DNA of 24,653 bases from Gaiellasilicea sp035553355 (GTDB lineage Bacteria; Actinomycetota; Thermoleophilia; Gaiellales; Gaiellaceae), in NCBI GenBank assembly GCA_035553355.1, contig DATMJW010000003.1:1-24653 (forward strand). The letters run 5' to 3'. Below are positions 1-6,649 of the stretch, piece after piece. Numbering within the stretch: the stretch's first letter is position 1; each line of letters starts with the position of its first letter. A program made the position numbers and the translations under genes. The notes beneath the pieces were generated by a model, which worked only from the letters and a program-made list of their open reading frames with translations, was not told the origin of the DNA and did not search any database.

Positions 1-437
1 GGGTCGCCCTCGACGATGTCGACGAAGGCGCCGCCGACCTCGAGCCGCGTCTCGCCCACCCGCTGCAGGCCGTACGCCTCCCACGCATCCGCCGCCGCAG
101 CCGGGTCGCGGCTCGCGAGCGTCACGTGGTCGAGGTCGAACTCGACCTCCGTCTCCGCCTCGACGAGCACGGCCTCGAGCCCCTCGCCCAGCGAGAGCCG
201 CTCCGGGAGCCCGTCGCGCGCCGACACGCGGAGGCCGACCTCGACGAGCGGCCCGCGCTCGCGCGGCCCCTCCGCCGCGAACAGCGTCAGCTTGCCGCGG
301 CGCGCGTTCGAGCCGATCAGCGTGAACGTGTCGGTGCGGTCGATGACGTGCATACCGAGCTGCGTCGTCGCGACGTCGGCGATCGACTCCCGGTCGGCGA
401 CCCAGAGGGCGACGTGGTCGAGCGTCTTCGGCCGCAC
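1..437 (-). CDS. VOC (glyoxalase/bleomycin-resistance) family protein, 3' end cut by window edge
   Basis: The visible 145 residues begin MRPKTLDHVALWVADRE with GTG read as Met. They show two vicinal-oxygen-chelate type repeats: LDHVALWV near residues 6-13 opens the first and FDLDHVTLASRD near residue 100 the second, each followed by a helix and strands. Such proteins bind a divalent metal and act on small organic substrates (glyoxalase, dioxygenase or 4-hydroxyphenylpyruvate dioxygenase-like reactions), but the substrate cannot be told from this fragment. The GTG start lies 3 nt after the TAG stop of the ferredoxin gene with no Shine-Dalgarno sequence, so translation is probably by reinitiation and the two genes share an mRNA. 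The C-terminus lies beyond base 1. The family call is firm and the function is unknown. Confidence 0.8.
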   Translation of the reverse strand, partial: MRPKTLDHVALWVADRESIADVATTQLGMHVIDRTDTFTLIGSNARRGKLTLFAAEGPRERGPLVEVGLRVSARDGLPERLSLGEGLEAVLVEAETEVEFDLDHVTLASRDPAAAADAWEAYGLQRVGETRLEVGGAFVDIVEGD

Positions 438-440
438 GCG

Positions 441-746
441 CTACTCGAGCGGCTGGTTCTGCACGTTGTGCTCGGTCGCGTACTCGTCGACGAGCCTGTT
501 CACGACCTCGGGACCCTGGCTGTAGGCGTAGTTGATCGTCACGAAGGGCTGCCACTTGTCCGGCAGCGCGTCCTCCGGGAAGATCGCCTCGACCGGGCAC
601 TCCGGCTCGCATGCGCCGCAGTCGATGCACTCCTCCGGGTCGATGATCAGCTGCCGGTCGAACTCGTGGATGCAGTCGACCGGGCAGACGTCGACGCAGG
701 AGCGATCCTTGATGTCGATGCAGGGCTCGGAGATGATGTACGTCAC
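441..746 (-). CDS. fdxA: 7Fe-8S ferredoxin (FdxA type)
   Basis: A 101-residue soluble electron carrier. The cysteine pattern matches seven-iron ferredoxins such as those of Thermus and Azotobacter: by family analogy Cys9, Cys17 and Cys50 hold the 3Fe-4S cluster, Cys21, Cys40, Cys43 and Cys46 hold the 4Fe-4S cluster, and Cys25 is the extra non-ligand cysteine. The segments CPVDCI (21-26) and CIDCGACEPECP (40-51) are diagnostic. Length is usual for the family. It probably passes low-potential electrons to oxidoreductases or cytochrome P450s; no partner enzyme is in the window. The start is GTG, placed 8 nt after a TAGACT box, suggesting a leaderless message. The VOC gene follows 3 nt downstream. 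Confidence 0.95.
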   Translation of the reverse strand: MTYIISEPCIDIKDRSCVDVCPVDCIHEFDRQLIIDPEECIDCGACEPECPVEAIFPEDALPDKWQPFVTINYAYSQGPEVVNRLVDEYATEHNVQNQPLE

Positions 747-760
747 GGCGCGTGAGTCTA
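747..760 (-). promoter_or_regulatory. Predicted leaderless promoter of fdxA (-10 box TAGACT)
   Basis: On the minus strand TAGACT (760-755) is followed by 8 nt and then the GTG start at 746. This places the likely transcription start at or next to the start codon. No convincing -35 hexamer was seen. The spacing matches several other genes in the window. Confidence 0.55.
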
Positions 761-769
761 CCCAGGCGC

Positions 770-1084
770 CTATGACGGAGGTGCGACCAACTCCTCCACG
801 AGCTGAGGCGCCCGCTCGACGAGCGCGGACTTCACGATCACCTGGTCGAACCCGGCCGTGTGCGCGCGCTGCAGGCCCGCCTTGTCGGTGTGGTTCGTGA
901 AGCCGACGATCGGCACGTCCGGCCAGGCGTCGACGACCTCGTCGGGGTCGACGCGCGCGATGTCCGCGATCACGAGGTCGGGTTCGGCGACGGAGTCCGT
1001 CGTGACGACGTGGTGGCCCGGCAGCAGGCCCTCCAGCTTCGCGCGGAAGAAGAGGTCGACTCCCGCCAGCAGGATCGTCGCCAC
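770..1084 (-). CDS. Stand-alone receiver-like (CheY-fold) protein, atypical
   Basis: A 104-residue protein beginning MATILLAGVDLFFRAKLEG (GTG start). It has the alternating strand/helix pattern of a response-regulator receiver: strand 1 ILLAG (4-8), strand 3 PDLVIADI (35-42) with Asp41 at the phospho-acceptor position, strand 4 VPIVGFTNHT (57-66) with Thr64 near the conserved Thr/Ser position, and Lys85 in VIVKSA at the usual lysine position. The acidic pair that binds Mg after strand 1 is missing; only Asp10 remains nearby. There is no output domain and no histidine kinase in the window. It may be a degenerate receiver that works without normal phosphorylation. The GTG start is chosen because it sits 7 nt after a TAGATT box; a longer frame upstream overlaps DUF309 and is not needed. 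Confidence 0.7.
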   Translation of the reverse strand: MATILLAGVDLFFRAKLEGLLPGHHVVTTDSVAEPDLVIADIARVDPDEVVDAWPDVPIVGFTNHTDKAGLQRAHTAGFDQVIVKSALVERAPQLVEELVAPPS

Positions 1085-1097
1085 GCGCGCGAATCTA
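1085..1097 (-). promoter_or_regulatory. Predicted leaderless promoter of the receiver-like gene (TAGATT)
   Basis: On the minus strand TAGATT (1097-1092) is followed by exactly 7 nt and the GTG at 1084. There is no Shine-Dalgarno sequence. The box lies in the 45-bp divergent gap shared with the DUF309 gene. Confidence 0.55.
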
Positions 1098-1129
1098 GCA
1101 CCGGTCGTGACGAGCGAAAAGAGCGGCGG

Positions 1130-1465
1130 ATGAGCTACGCGCGCGGCCTCGAGCTGATCCGGAGCGGCGCCTACTTCGAGGCGCACGAGGCGCTGGAGGA
1201 CGAGTGGCGGACGGCGCCGCCGGCGGAGCGCGACTTCCTGCAGGGCCTCGTCCACGTCGCGGTCGCGTGGTACCAGGCGGGCCGCGGCAACCGCCACGGC
1301 TGCGAACGCCAGCTCGCGAAGGCGCTCCGCCGGCTCCGGCCGTACGCGCCGTCCCACCGCGGGCTGGACGTCGAGGGCGTCGTCTCGTCCGTGGAGGATG
1401 CGGCGGCCGTCGTCGAGCGCGGCTCGCTCGACCTGCCGCCGCCGCGGCTCCCGGCCACCCGGTGA
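1130..1465 (+). CDS. DUF309 family protein
   Basis: A 111-residue protein, one of two plus-strand genes. It carries the DUF309 signature: FEAHEALEDEWR (residues 16-27) followed by RDFLQGLVHVAVAWYQAGRGN (34-54) and a second helical half. The conserved His and Glu residues of FEAHExxE suggest a possible metal or ligand site, but no biochemical role is established for the family. The ATG is preceded by a purine-rich stretch (GAAAAGAGCGGCGG), which may serve as a weak ribosome-binding site, unlike the leaderless genes around it. It is divergent from the receiver-like gene and convergent with ccdA, whose stop lies 4 bp beyond its own. Family call is firm and function unknown. Confidence 0.88.
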   Translation: MSYARGLELIRSGAYFEAHEALEDEWRTAPPAERDFLQGLVHVAVAWYQAGRGNRHGCERQLAKALRRLRPYAPSHRGLDVEGVVSSVEDAAAVVERGSLDLPPPRLPATR

Positions 1466-1469
1466 CGCG

Positions 1470-2186
1470 TCAGGCGTCGAAGCCGACGAGCCGGAAGAAC
1501 CGGTTCAGGTAGACGCGCAGCCACCAGAACCGGTCGAAGAAGAGGAGCAGGCCGAGCGCGACGAGGACGAGGCCGCTGACCGCCTGGATCACGGCGTAGT
1601 GGTCGCGGAGCCAGCGGAAGAACCCCATCGCCGGAACGAACACGGCGGCGGCGACGAGGAACGGGATTGCGAGGCCGAGCGCATACACCGCGAGCAGGAG
1701 GGACCCCTCCGCGACCGTCTCCGCGTCGCCCGCGAGCACGAGGATCGAGCCGAGCACCGGTCCGATGCACGGTGCGGCGCAGACGGCGAACGCGCCGCCG
1801 AGCAGGAAGCCGGAGCCGCGCTTCCGCGCTCCCTGCACGAGCCCCGCGCCGACGAGGCGCTCCGGCCACGGCAGCAGCCCCATGAAGACGAGCCCGAACA
1901 CGATCAGGACGAACCCCGCGATCTGCTCGAGCAGGAACTGGTTCTCCGTGATCGAGAGCCCGACGGCAGCGGCGCCCGCCCCGAGGGCGACGAAGACGGC
2001 GACGAGGCCGGCGGCGAAGGGGATGCTCGCGAGCACGACCCGCCGCGCAGCGCCGCGGTCGCCGAGGCGGTTCGCCTCCACCGACGACACCGCGGAGAGG
2101 TAGCCGGGGACGAGCGGCAGGACGCACGGCGCGAGGAACGAGACGAACCCCGCGGCGAACGAGACTGCGAGCGCCGAGGCGCTCAT
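1470..2186 (-). CDS. ccdA: CcdA-type cytochrome c biogenesis / thiol-disulfide membrane transporter
   Basis: A 238-residue integral membrane protein of the DsbD/CcdA family with about six hydrophobic segments. The family's redox cysteines are present: Cys21 in FLAPCVLPLVPGYLSAVSS and Cys140 in AVCAAPCIGPVLG (Cys136 is an additional one). Each lies next to the conserved proline-rich helix break. CcdA moves reducing equivalents from cytoplasmic thioredoxin across the membrane to an extracytoplasmic thioredoxin, which keeps apocytochrome c cysteines reduced for heme attachment. The start ATG overlaps the stop of ccmH in an ATGA tetranucleotide, so it is translationally coupled as the last gene of a four-gene operon. 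The neighbours TlpA/ResA and CcmH support the cytochrome c role. Confidence 0.93.
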   Translation of the reverse strand: MSASALAVSFAAGFVSFLAPCVLPLVPGYLSAVSSVEANRLGDRGAARRVVLASIPFAAGLVAVFVALGAGAAAVGLSITENQFLLEQIAGFVLIVFGLVFMGLLPWPERLVGAGLVQGARKRGSGFLLGGAFAVCAAPCIGPVLGSILVLAGDAETVAEGSLLLAVYALGLAIPFLVAAAVFVPAMGFFRWLRDHYAVIQAVSGLVLVALGLLLFFDRFWWLRVYLNRFFRLVGFDA

Positions 2187-2650
2187 TCGAAGCGCGCGAG
2201 CTCCGCGTCGAGCCGTCGCTCGAGGTCGGGGTCGAGGCGCGGCGCCGCCCCCGCGTCCGGGCCGCCGTCCGTGCGGCGGCGGCTCCACCCCCACGCGAGC
2301 GTCCCGACGACGGCCACGGCCAATGCCGCCCCGACGAGCGGGAAGACCCAGGCGAGCAGGTCGAAGCCGCGCTTCGGCGGCGTCGCGAGCACCGACGTCC
2401 CGAACTGCTCCACGAACTCCGCCTTGATCTCGCTCTTCGTCCGCCCCTCCGCGATCCGCTGGCGGATCACGGCCTTCATGCGCTGGGCGATCGGCGCGTT
2501 CGACGTGTCGAGCGTCGATTCGCAGACCGGGCAGACGAGCTCCGACTCGAGCTCCGCCGGCGTCGGCCGCTGCTCGCTCGCGCCCGCCGCTGCCGCGCCG
2601 ACGAGGGCGGCGAGGGCGGTGACGAGCGCGAGCGCCGCGCGGAGCCTCAT
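2183..2650 (-). CDS. ccmH: CcmH-like cytochrome c maturation protein
   Basis: A 155-residue secreted, membrane-anchored protein. Residues 1-23 form a signal peptide or N-terminal anchor. The motif LVCPVCESTLDTSNAPIAQRMK starts near residue 38, with Cys40 and Cys43 forming the CxxC pair of the family. Residues 98-122 are a transmembrane helix, followed by a short charged tail. CcmH/CycL proteins reduce or chaperone apocytochrome c before heme ligation. The usual motif is LRCPxCQ...; here it is LVCPVCE. It overlaps the upstream thioredoxin gene and downstream ccdA by ATGA at each end. Neither CcmF nor a ResB/CcsA heme ligase is in the window, so the ligase must be elsewhere. Confidence 0.93.
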   Translation of the reverse strand: MRLRAALALVTALAALVGAAAAGASEQRPTPAELESELVCPVCESTLDTSNAPIAQRMKAVIRQRIAEGRTKSEIKAEFVEQFGTSVLATPPKRGFDLLAWVFPLVGAALAVAVVGTLAWGWSRRRTDGGPDAGAAPRLDPDLERRLDAELARFE

Positions 2651-3198
2651 GTCGATGCGCGCGCGCGCGCGATGCCGGCGTCCAGGTCCTCGGCCTCGAC
2701 GGGGCCTGCCACCCGGAACACGACGCGCCCCTGCGCGTCCAGGAAGTACGTCTCGGGGAAGCCGGTGACGCCGTAGCGGCCGACCGTCCACCCCTTGCCG
2801 TCGTAGACGTTCGGGTACGTCACGCCGTACTCGCGCAGGAACGCGACCGCGTCGCCGCGGAAGTCCTTCACGTTGACGCCGACGAACACGACGTCCTCGC
2901 CGCGGTACCGCTTCCACGTCCGCTCGAGCAGCGGAGTCTCCTCCTTGCACGGGCCGCACCACGACGCCCAGAAGTTGAGGACGACGGCCTTCCCCCGGAA
3001 CTCGTCGAGCGACAGGTCGCCGCCGTCCGGCAGCCGCGCCAGCTCGAACACCGGGGCTTGCGGGCGGTCGCCGCCCGCGAGCGACCCCGTCACCGCGTTG
3101 TCGCCGCCGAACGCGACCTTCCAGACGAGCAGCGCGAGCAATCCGATCACGGCGGCGACGGCGACGGCCTGCGCGCCGACGCGCACCCGCGTGTTCAT
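2647..3198 (-). CDS. Membrane-anchored TlpA/ResA/CcmG-like thioredoxin
   Basis: A 183-residue thiol-disulfide oxidoreductase. Residues 12-30 are a hydrophobic signal anchor. The thioredoxin/AhpC-TSA-like fold follows from about residue 48, with the redox site WCGPC at 80-84 in the context VVLNFWASWCGPCKEETP, and the cis-proline region TGFPETYFLD (Pro148). The insert between the active site and the cis-proline fits the TlpA/ResA/CcmG subfamily rather than plain thioredoxin. It probably reduces the CxxCH motif of apocytochrome c outside the membrane, using electrons delivered by CcdA. It overlaps ccmH downstream and the L,D-transpeptidase gene upstream by ATGA. ResA, CcmG and TlpA cannot be told apart from sequence alone. 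Confidence 0.92.
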   Translation of the reverse strand: MNTRVRVGAQAVAVAAVIGLLALLVWKVAFGGDNAVTGSLAGGDRPQAPVFELARLPDGGDLSLDEFRGKAVVLNFWASWCGPCKEETPLLERTWKRYRGEDVVFVGVNVKDFRGDAVAFLREYGVTYPNVYDGKGWTVGRYGVTGFPETYFLDAQGRVVFRVAGPVEAEDLDAGIARARAST

Positions 3199-4304
3199 CG
3201 GATGATGAAGACGGGCGTCCCGATCTCGACGCGCTCGAAGAGCCACTCGACCTCGGGGATCAGCATCCGGATGCACCCGTGCGACGCGGAGTAGCCGATC
3301 GACGCCGCGTCGGGTGTGCCGTGGATCCCCACCGCCGGCGAGGAGATCCCCATCCAGCGCGTGCCGAGCGGGTTCCCGGGCCCCGGCGGGATCGGCTCGG
3401 CGTCCTTCGCCCAGTCCGAGGCCGGCGGGTACCACCACGGGTTCCGCCACTTCACGACGATGTGGAAGCGGCCGAGCGGCGTCGGGTACTGCGGCTGGCC
3501 GGTCGCGACGCCGAACGTGCGCACGAGCTTCATCCCGTCGTAGAGGAAGAGCTTCTTCGCCTCGCGCCGGATCACGATCACCTTGCCGATCGACGCGCGC
3601 GTCACGCCCGGCTTCCGGTGCTCGTATCTGAGCTGGAGCGGCGCGCGCGTATGGGTCTGGAGCGCGTGGACGAGGTCGCGCACGGCCGGCGTCCGCAGCA
3701 CGCGCCGCCCCTGCGTCTCCTTCGTCACGAACGGCTTGCCGTTGCGGAGCAGCAGGCGCGCGTCCTGCGGGGCCCGGTCGAACCGCGCCGCGAGCCTCGC
3801 CACGTACCGCTCGAGCGCGAGGCGCGAGATGCGCACCTTCAGCGGGACGTTGCGGCCCGGCGGCGAGACGCGCGCCGCCTTGACGGCGTCGCCGACGTAG
3901 GCGGCTGCGCCGAGCTGCTTCGGCGTGACGCGCAGCGTCGCCTTGCCGCTCCGGATGGTGAGCGGCCGGGCGAAGAACTCGCGGACGAGGTCGGTCGCCC
4001 TTGCCGGCGAGAGCCCTCCGACGAAGACGCTCTTCCCGATCGTGACGCCCGCCGGGATCGTCGCGGGGCGCGGCCGCGGCGGCGGCGGGGTCGTCGTGGG
4101 CGGCGCGGTCGTGGTGGGAGGCGCCGTCGTCGTCGCCGGCGGCGGTGCGGTCGTCGTCGTGCCGGTCGTGCCGGTCGTGCCGGTCGTGCCGGTCGGCGTG
4201 ACCTGGGCGGTCGCGGACGGGGTCGCGGCGAGCAGCGCGGCACTCAAGCCTCCGGCCACCGCGCTCACGACGAGGAAGAGAGCTGCAGCGCCTCCGCGTC
4301 TCAC
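3195..4304 (-). CDS. Secreted L,D-transpeptidase (YkuD/ErfK) with VanW-type peptidoglycan-binding domain
   Basis: A 369-residue exported protein. Residues 1-33 form a signal peptide or anchor, and residues 35-80 a Thr/Pro/Gly-rich low-complexity linker coded partly by a 9-bp tandem repeat. Residues about 83-230 resemble the PG_binding_4 domain found with YkuD domains, and residues about 240-369 are the YkuD catalytic domain. The catalytic signature is complete: His328 in GIHGTPD, and Ser341-His342-Gly343-Cys344 in YSASHGCIRM, with Cys344 the nucleophile. It should form 3-3 cross-links in peptidoglycan or attach proteins to it. The GTG start sits 7 nt after TACACT (leaderless). It is the first gene of an operon whose other members are cytochrome c maturation proteins, all coupled by ATGA overlaps. 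Confidence 0.93.
   Translation of the reverse strand: MRRGGAAALFLVVSAVAGGLSAALLAATPSATAQVTPTGTTGTTGTTGTTTTAPPPATTTAPPTTTAPPTTTPPPPRPRPATIPAGVTIGKSVFVGGLSPARATDLVREFFARPLTIRSGKATLRVTPKQLGAAAYVGDAVKAARVSPPGRNVPLKVRISRLALERYVARLAARFDRAPQDARLLLRNGKPFVTKETQGRRVLRTPAVRDLVHALQTHTRAPLQLRYEHRKPGVTRASIGKVIVIRREAKKLFLYDGMKLVRTFGVATGQPQYPTPLGRFHIVVKWRNPWWYPPASDWAKDAEPIPPGPGNPLGTRWMGISSPAVGIHGTPDAASIGYSASHGCIRMLIPEVEWLFERVEIGTPVFIIR
4159..4194. repeat. Four tandem copies of a 9-bp unit coding the Gly-Thr-Thr linker
   Basis: The plus-strand unit GTGCCGGTC is repeated exactly four times without gaps. On the coding (minus) strand it gives Gly-Thr-Thr repeats just after the signal peptide of the L,D-transpeptidase. 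Perfect identity at the DNA level suggests slippage, so the linker length may vary between strains. Confidence 0.85.
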
Positions 4305-4317
4305 GGGTCGAAGTGTA
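4305..4317 (-). promoter_or_regulatory. Predicted leaderless promoter of the L,D-transpeptidase / cytochrome c maturation operon (TACACT)
   Basis: On the minus strand TACACT (4317-4312) is followed by TCGACCC and then the GTG start at 4304. The same TACACTTCG core with 7-nt spacing precedes the small membrane protein at 9555. No strong -35 was seen. Confidence 0.6.
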
Positions 4318-4335
4318 GCCAGGTGTTTCCGCTGC

Positions 4336-5109
4336 TCAGGCGGCCGTGCCGAAGATCCGCGGGTCGTTCGTGATCACGGCGTCGACTCCGGCGGCGCGGA
4401 CGCGGCGGAGCTCCTCCGGGTGGTCGACGGTCCACGTCCAGACGGCGACCCCGTGCAGGTGCGCGCGCCGCACCGCGGCGGCCGAGACGACGAGGTGCTG
4501 GAGCATGAGCGCCTGCGGGCGCGCCCGCGCGATCAACTGCGGGATCCGCGCGACGACGGAGCGCCGGATCGCGTACGTCCCCGCGCGCAGCACGGGGCGA
4601 AGGGCGCGGCGGCGCGAGACGCCGTAGCGGTCCTCGGGGTACGTGAGCCCGATCCGCACGTTCGGTGACGCGCGCCGCACCGCGTCGAGCCCGATGGGGT
4701 GGAACGAGCTGACGACGGCGCGGCCATCGACGCGGTGGCGCCGCAGCGCCGCCGCGACCTCGTCGAACCGCGCGGCGAGCTTCAGGTCGACGTGCACGCC
4801 GACGCCCGTCGCCGCGAGCAGCTCGAGCGCCTCGTCGAGCGTCGGCAGCTGCGGCGCGACTTCGCGGAGCTCCGCCAGCGAGCGGTCGCGGACGGTGCCG
4901 GTCGCCGCGCCGTGGCTCACCTCGTGGAGGTCGTTCGAGTGCGCGAGCACGAGCGGGCCGTCGACGAGGTCGAGGACGTCGAACTCGACGGCGTCGACCC
5001 CGGCGGTGACAGCCGCCTCGAGCGAGGCGAGCGTGTTCTCCGCCTCGAGGGCGGCCGCGCCGCGGTGCCCAACTCGGATCAGCTCGCCGTCGCCGCGCCG
5101 CAGTCGCAC
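4336..5109 (-). CDS. Glycerophosphodiester phosphodiesterase
   Basis: A 257-residue enzyme of the GDPD/UgpQ family. It hydrolyses glycerophosphodiesters to glycerol-3-phosphate and an alcohol, using a metal in a TIM barrel. The key residues are visible: GHRG with His15 and Arg16, AENT with Glu24, VEFDV with Glu42 and Asp44, and His57 in LAHSNDL. The later motifs VSSFHP, WTWTVDHPEEL and GVDAVITNDP complete the barrel. No signal peptide is seen, so it is probably cytoplasmic. The start is GTG, 3 nt after the stop of the spermidine-synthase-like gene, with no Shine-Dalgarno sequence, so reinitiation is likely. Length is normal for the family. Confidence 0.93.
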   Translation of the reverse strand: MRLRRGDGELIRVGHRGAAALEAENTLASLEAAVTAGVDAVEFDVLDLVDGPLVLAHSNDLHEVSHGAATGTVRDRSLAELREVAPQLPTLDEALELLAATGVGVHVDLKLAARFDEVAAALRRHRVDGRAVVSSFHPIGLDAVRRASPNVRIGLTYPEDRYGVSRRRALRPVLRAGTYAIRRSVVARIPQLIARARPQALMLQHLVVSAAAVRRAHLHGVAVWTWTVDHPEELRRVRAAGVDAVITNDPRIFGTAA

Positions 5110-5112
5110 GCG

Positions 5113-6636
5113 CTACGGCCGCGTCGGGAGGAAGTCCTCGTCGAGCGCGCCGCCGCTCGCGGCGTACTCGACGATCATCTTGTCCGTCACCCACTCGACC
5201 GGCGCGCGATCGTCCGTCCAGGGGTCGGGCGACCGGCCGTCGACGCGGAACGCCTGCTGCGCCAGCAGCTCGCGCAGCGGACGCAGCGCCTCCGGGCCGT
5301 CGTCGACGACCCGCGCGAAGGCGGGCGGCTCGTCGTCGAACGCGACCACGATCGAGTTGAAGCGCAGCGCGGGCCACACCCACACGTGATCGAACTCGTG
5401 CCGGAGCGTCCCCGTGATCTCGTCACGCAGCGTCGTGTCGCCGGGGACGCCGGCGACGTTGAGCGCGAGGATCCCACCGGGACGGAGCCGGTCGCGGGCG
5501 AGTTCGAAGAACTCGCGCGTCGCGAGGTAGAACGGCACGTACGGCTGGTGGTAGGCGTCGGCGACGATCAGGTCGTAGCGACCGTCCGTCGCGCGCAGGA
5601 ACGGCCGAGCGTCGGCGTCGTGGACGCGCAGGCGCGGGTTGTCCATCATCCCGAAGTACCGGCGCCCGACCTCGCTCACCGCCGGGTCGAGCTCGACGCC
5701 GTCGACCTCCGCGCCGGGGTAGTGGACGCCGAGCGCGCGTGCCGTCGTCCCGCCCGCGTTGCCGAGGATCGCGACCGACTCGAGCGGCCGCTCGAGGAGC
5801 GGCGGCAGTGCGAGGAACGCGTCCCACACGCCGCCGGTGAGCACCGCGTCGTCGCGCCAGATCGAGTGCACAGCGACGCCCTCGTTGAGCCGCAGCAGCC
5901 GCCGGCCGTCGCCGCGCTCGAGCACCTGGATGAACTGGTACTCCGACTCCTCCTCGTGCAGCAGCCCCGGCTCCGCCTTGACCGCGCCGGGCGGGACGAG
6001 CGCGAGCGCGGCCACCGCCGCCACGGCGACGAGCGTCCGCCGCCCGAGCAGCACGGAGGCCGAGAGCGCGAGCACGGCTGCCGTGACGAGGAGCGTCCGC
6101 TGCGTCCCGATCAGCGGGATCAGGACGAGCGCGGGCAGGAACGTCCCGAGCAGCGAGCCGATCGTCGAGAGCGCGTAGAACCTTCCCGCGACGGCGCCCG
6201 CGCTCTTCACGTCGGTGATCGCGAGCCGGATCGCGAACGGCGAGACGGTCCCCAGCACGACGACCGCCGGGGCGAACAGGAGCAGCACGGCGAAGAACGA
6301 CCCGATCACCGCACCGGCCGACGCGGTGTCGAGGTTCCGGACGGTCGCGTCGAGGAACGGGCGCGCGACGAACGGCGTCATCGCCACCCAGAGCGCCGCC
6401 GCCAGCACGAGCGCCCCGAGCAGCCGCGGGTCGGGGCGGCGGTCGGCGAGGCGGCCGCCGAGCCAGTAGCCGACGGCGAGCGCTGCGAGCACGAGCCCGA
6501 TCAGGTTCGCCCAGACGATCGTGGAGGAGCCGAAATACGGCGCGAGCAGACGCGACGCGGCGATCTCGGCGGCGAGCGAGCCGGTACCCGCACCGAAGAC
6601 GAGCAGCGACAGCGCTGCGGGCGAACGGCGATCCAC
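5113..6636 (-). CDS. Membrane-anchored spermidine-synthase-like protein (fused transporter-like/SpeE-like)
   Basis: A 507-residue fusion. Residues about 10-215 contain seven or so hydrophobic helices, starting with the conserved FGAGTGSLAAEIAASRLLAPYFG typical of MFS-like/spermidine synthase fusions. Residues about 230-450 form a SpeE-like Rossmann domain: GNAGGTTAR (292-300) as the nucleotide loop, GVELDP with Glu315, HDADARPFL (339-347) and VADAYHQPYVPFYL (358-371). Asp360 lies at the position of the catalytic Asp. The second acid of the classic DxxD motif is replaced (DAYHQ), so true polyamine synthase activity is uncertain. The GTG start is 7 nt after TAACCT, a box that includes the stop codon of the upstream phosphatase gene. 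GDPD follows 3 nt downstream. Confidence 0.88.
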   Translation of the reverse strand: MDRRSPAALSLLVFGAGTGSLAAEIAASRLLAPYFGSSTIVWANLIGLVLAALAVGYWLGGRLADRRPDPRLLGALVLAAALWVAMTPFVARPFLDATVRNLDTASAGAVIGSFFAVLLLFAPAVVVLGTVSPFAIRLAITDVKSAGAVAGRFYALSTIGSLLGTFLPALVLIPLIGTQRTLLVTAAVLALSASVLLGRRTLVAVAAVAALALVPPGAVKAEPGLLHEEESEYQFIQVLERGDGRRLLRLNEGVAVHSIWRDDAVLTGGVWDAFLALPPLLERPLESVAILGNAGGTTARALGVHYPGAEVDGVELDPAVSEVGRRYFGMMDNPRLRVHDADARPFLRATDGRYDLIVADAYHQPYVPFYLATREFFELARDRLRPGGILALNVAGVPGDTTLRDEITGTLRHEFDHVWVWPALRFNSIVVAFDDEPPAFARVVDDGPEALRPLRELLAQQAFRVDGRSPDPWTDDRAPVEWVTDKMIVEYAASGGALDEDFLPTRP

Positions 6637-6649
6637 GCTGTCGAGGTTA
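6637..6649 (-). promoter_or_regulatory. Predicted leaderless promoter (TAACCT) overlapping the stop codon of the upstream gene
   Basis: On the minus strand TAACCT spans 6649-6644, followed by 7 nt and the GTG start at 6636. The TAA stop of the SpoIIE-type phosphatase gene is the first half of this box, so one triplet would serve both roles. Confidence 0.5.

Noticed and set aside
4159..4194. Short tandem repeat considered as a CRISPR array
   Set aside because: Units are 9 bp, contiguous and coding, without spacers.
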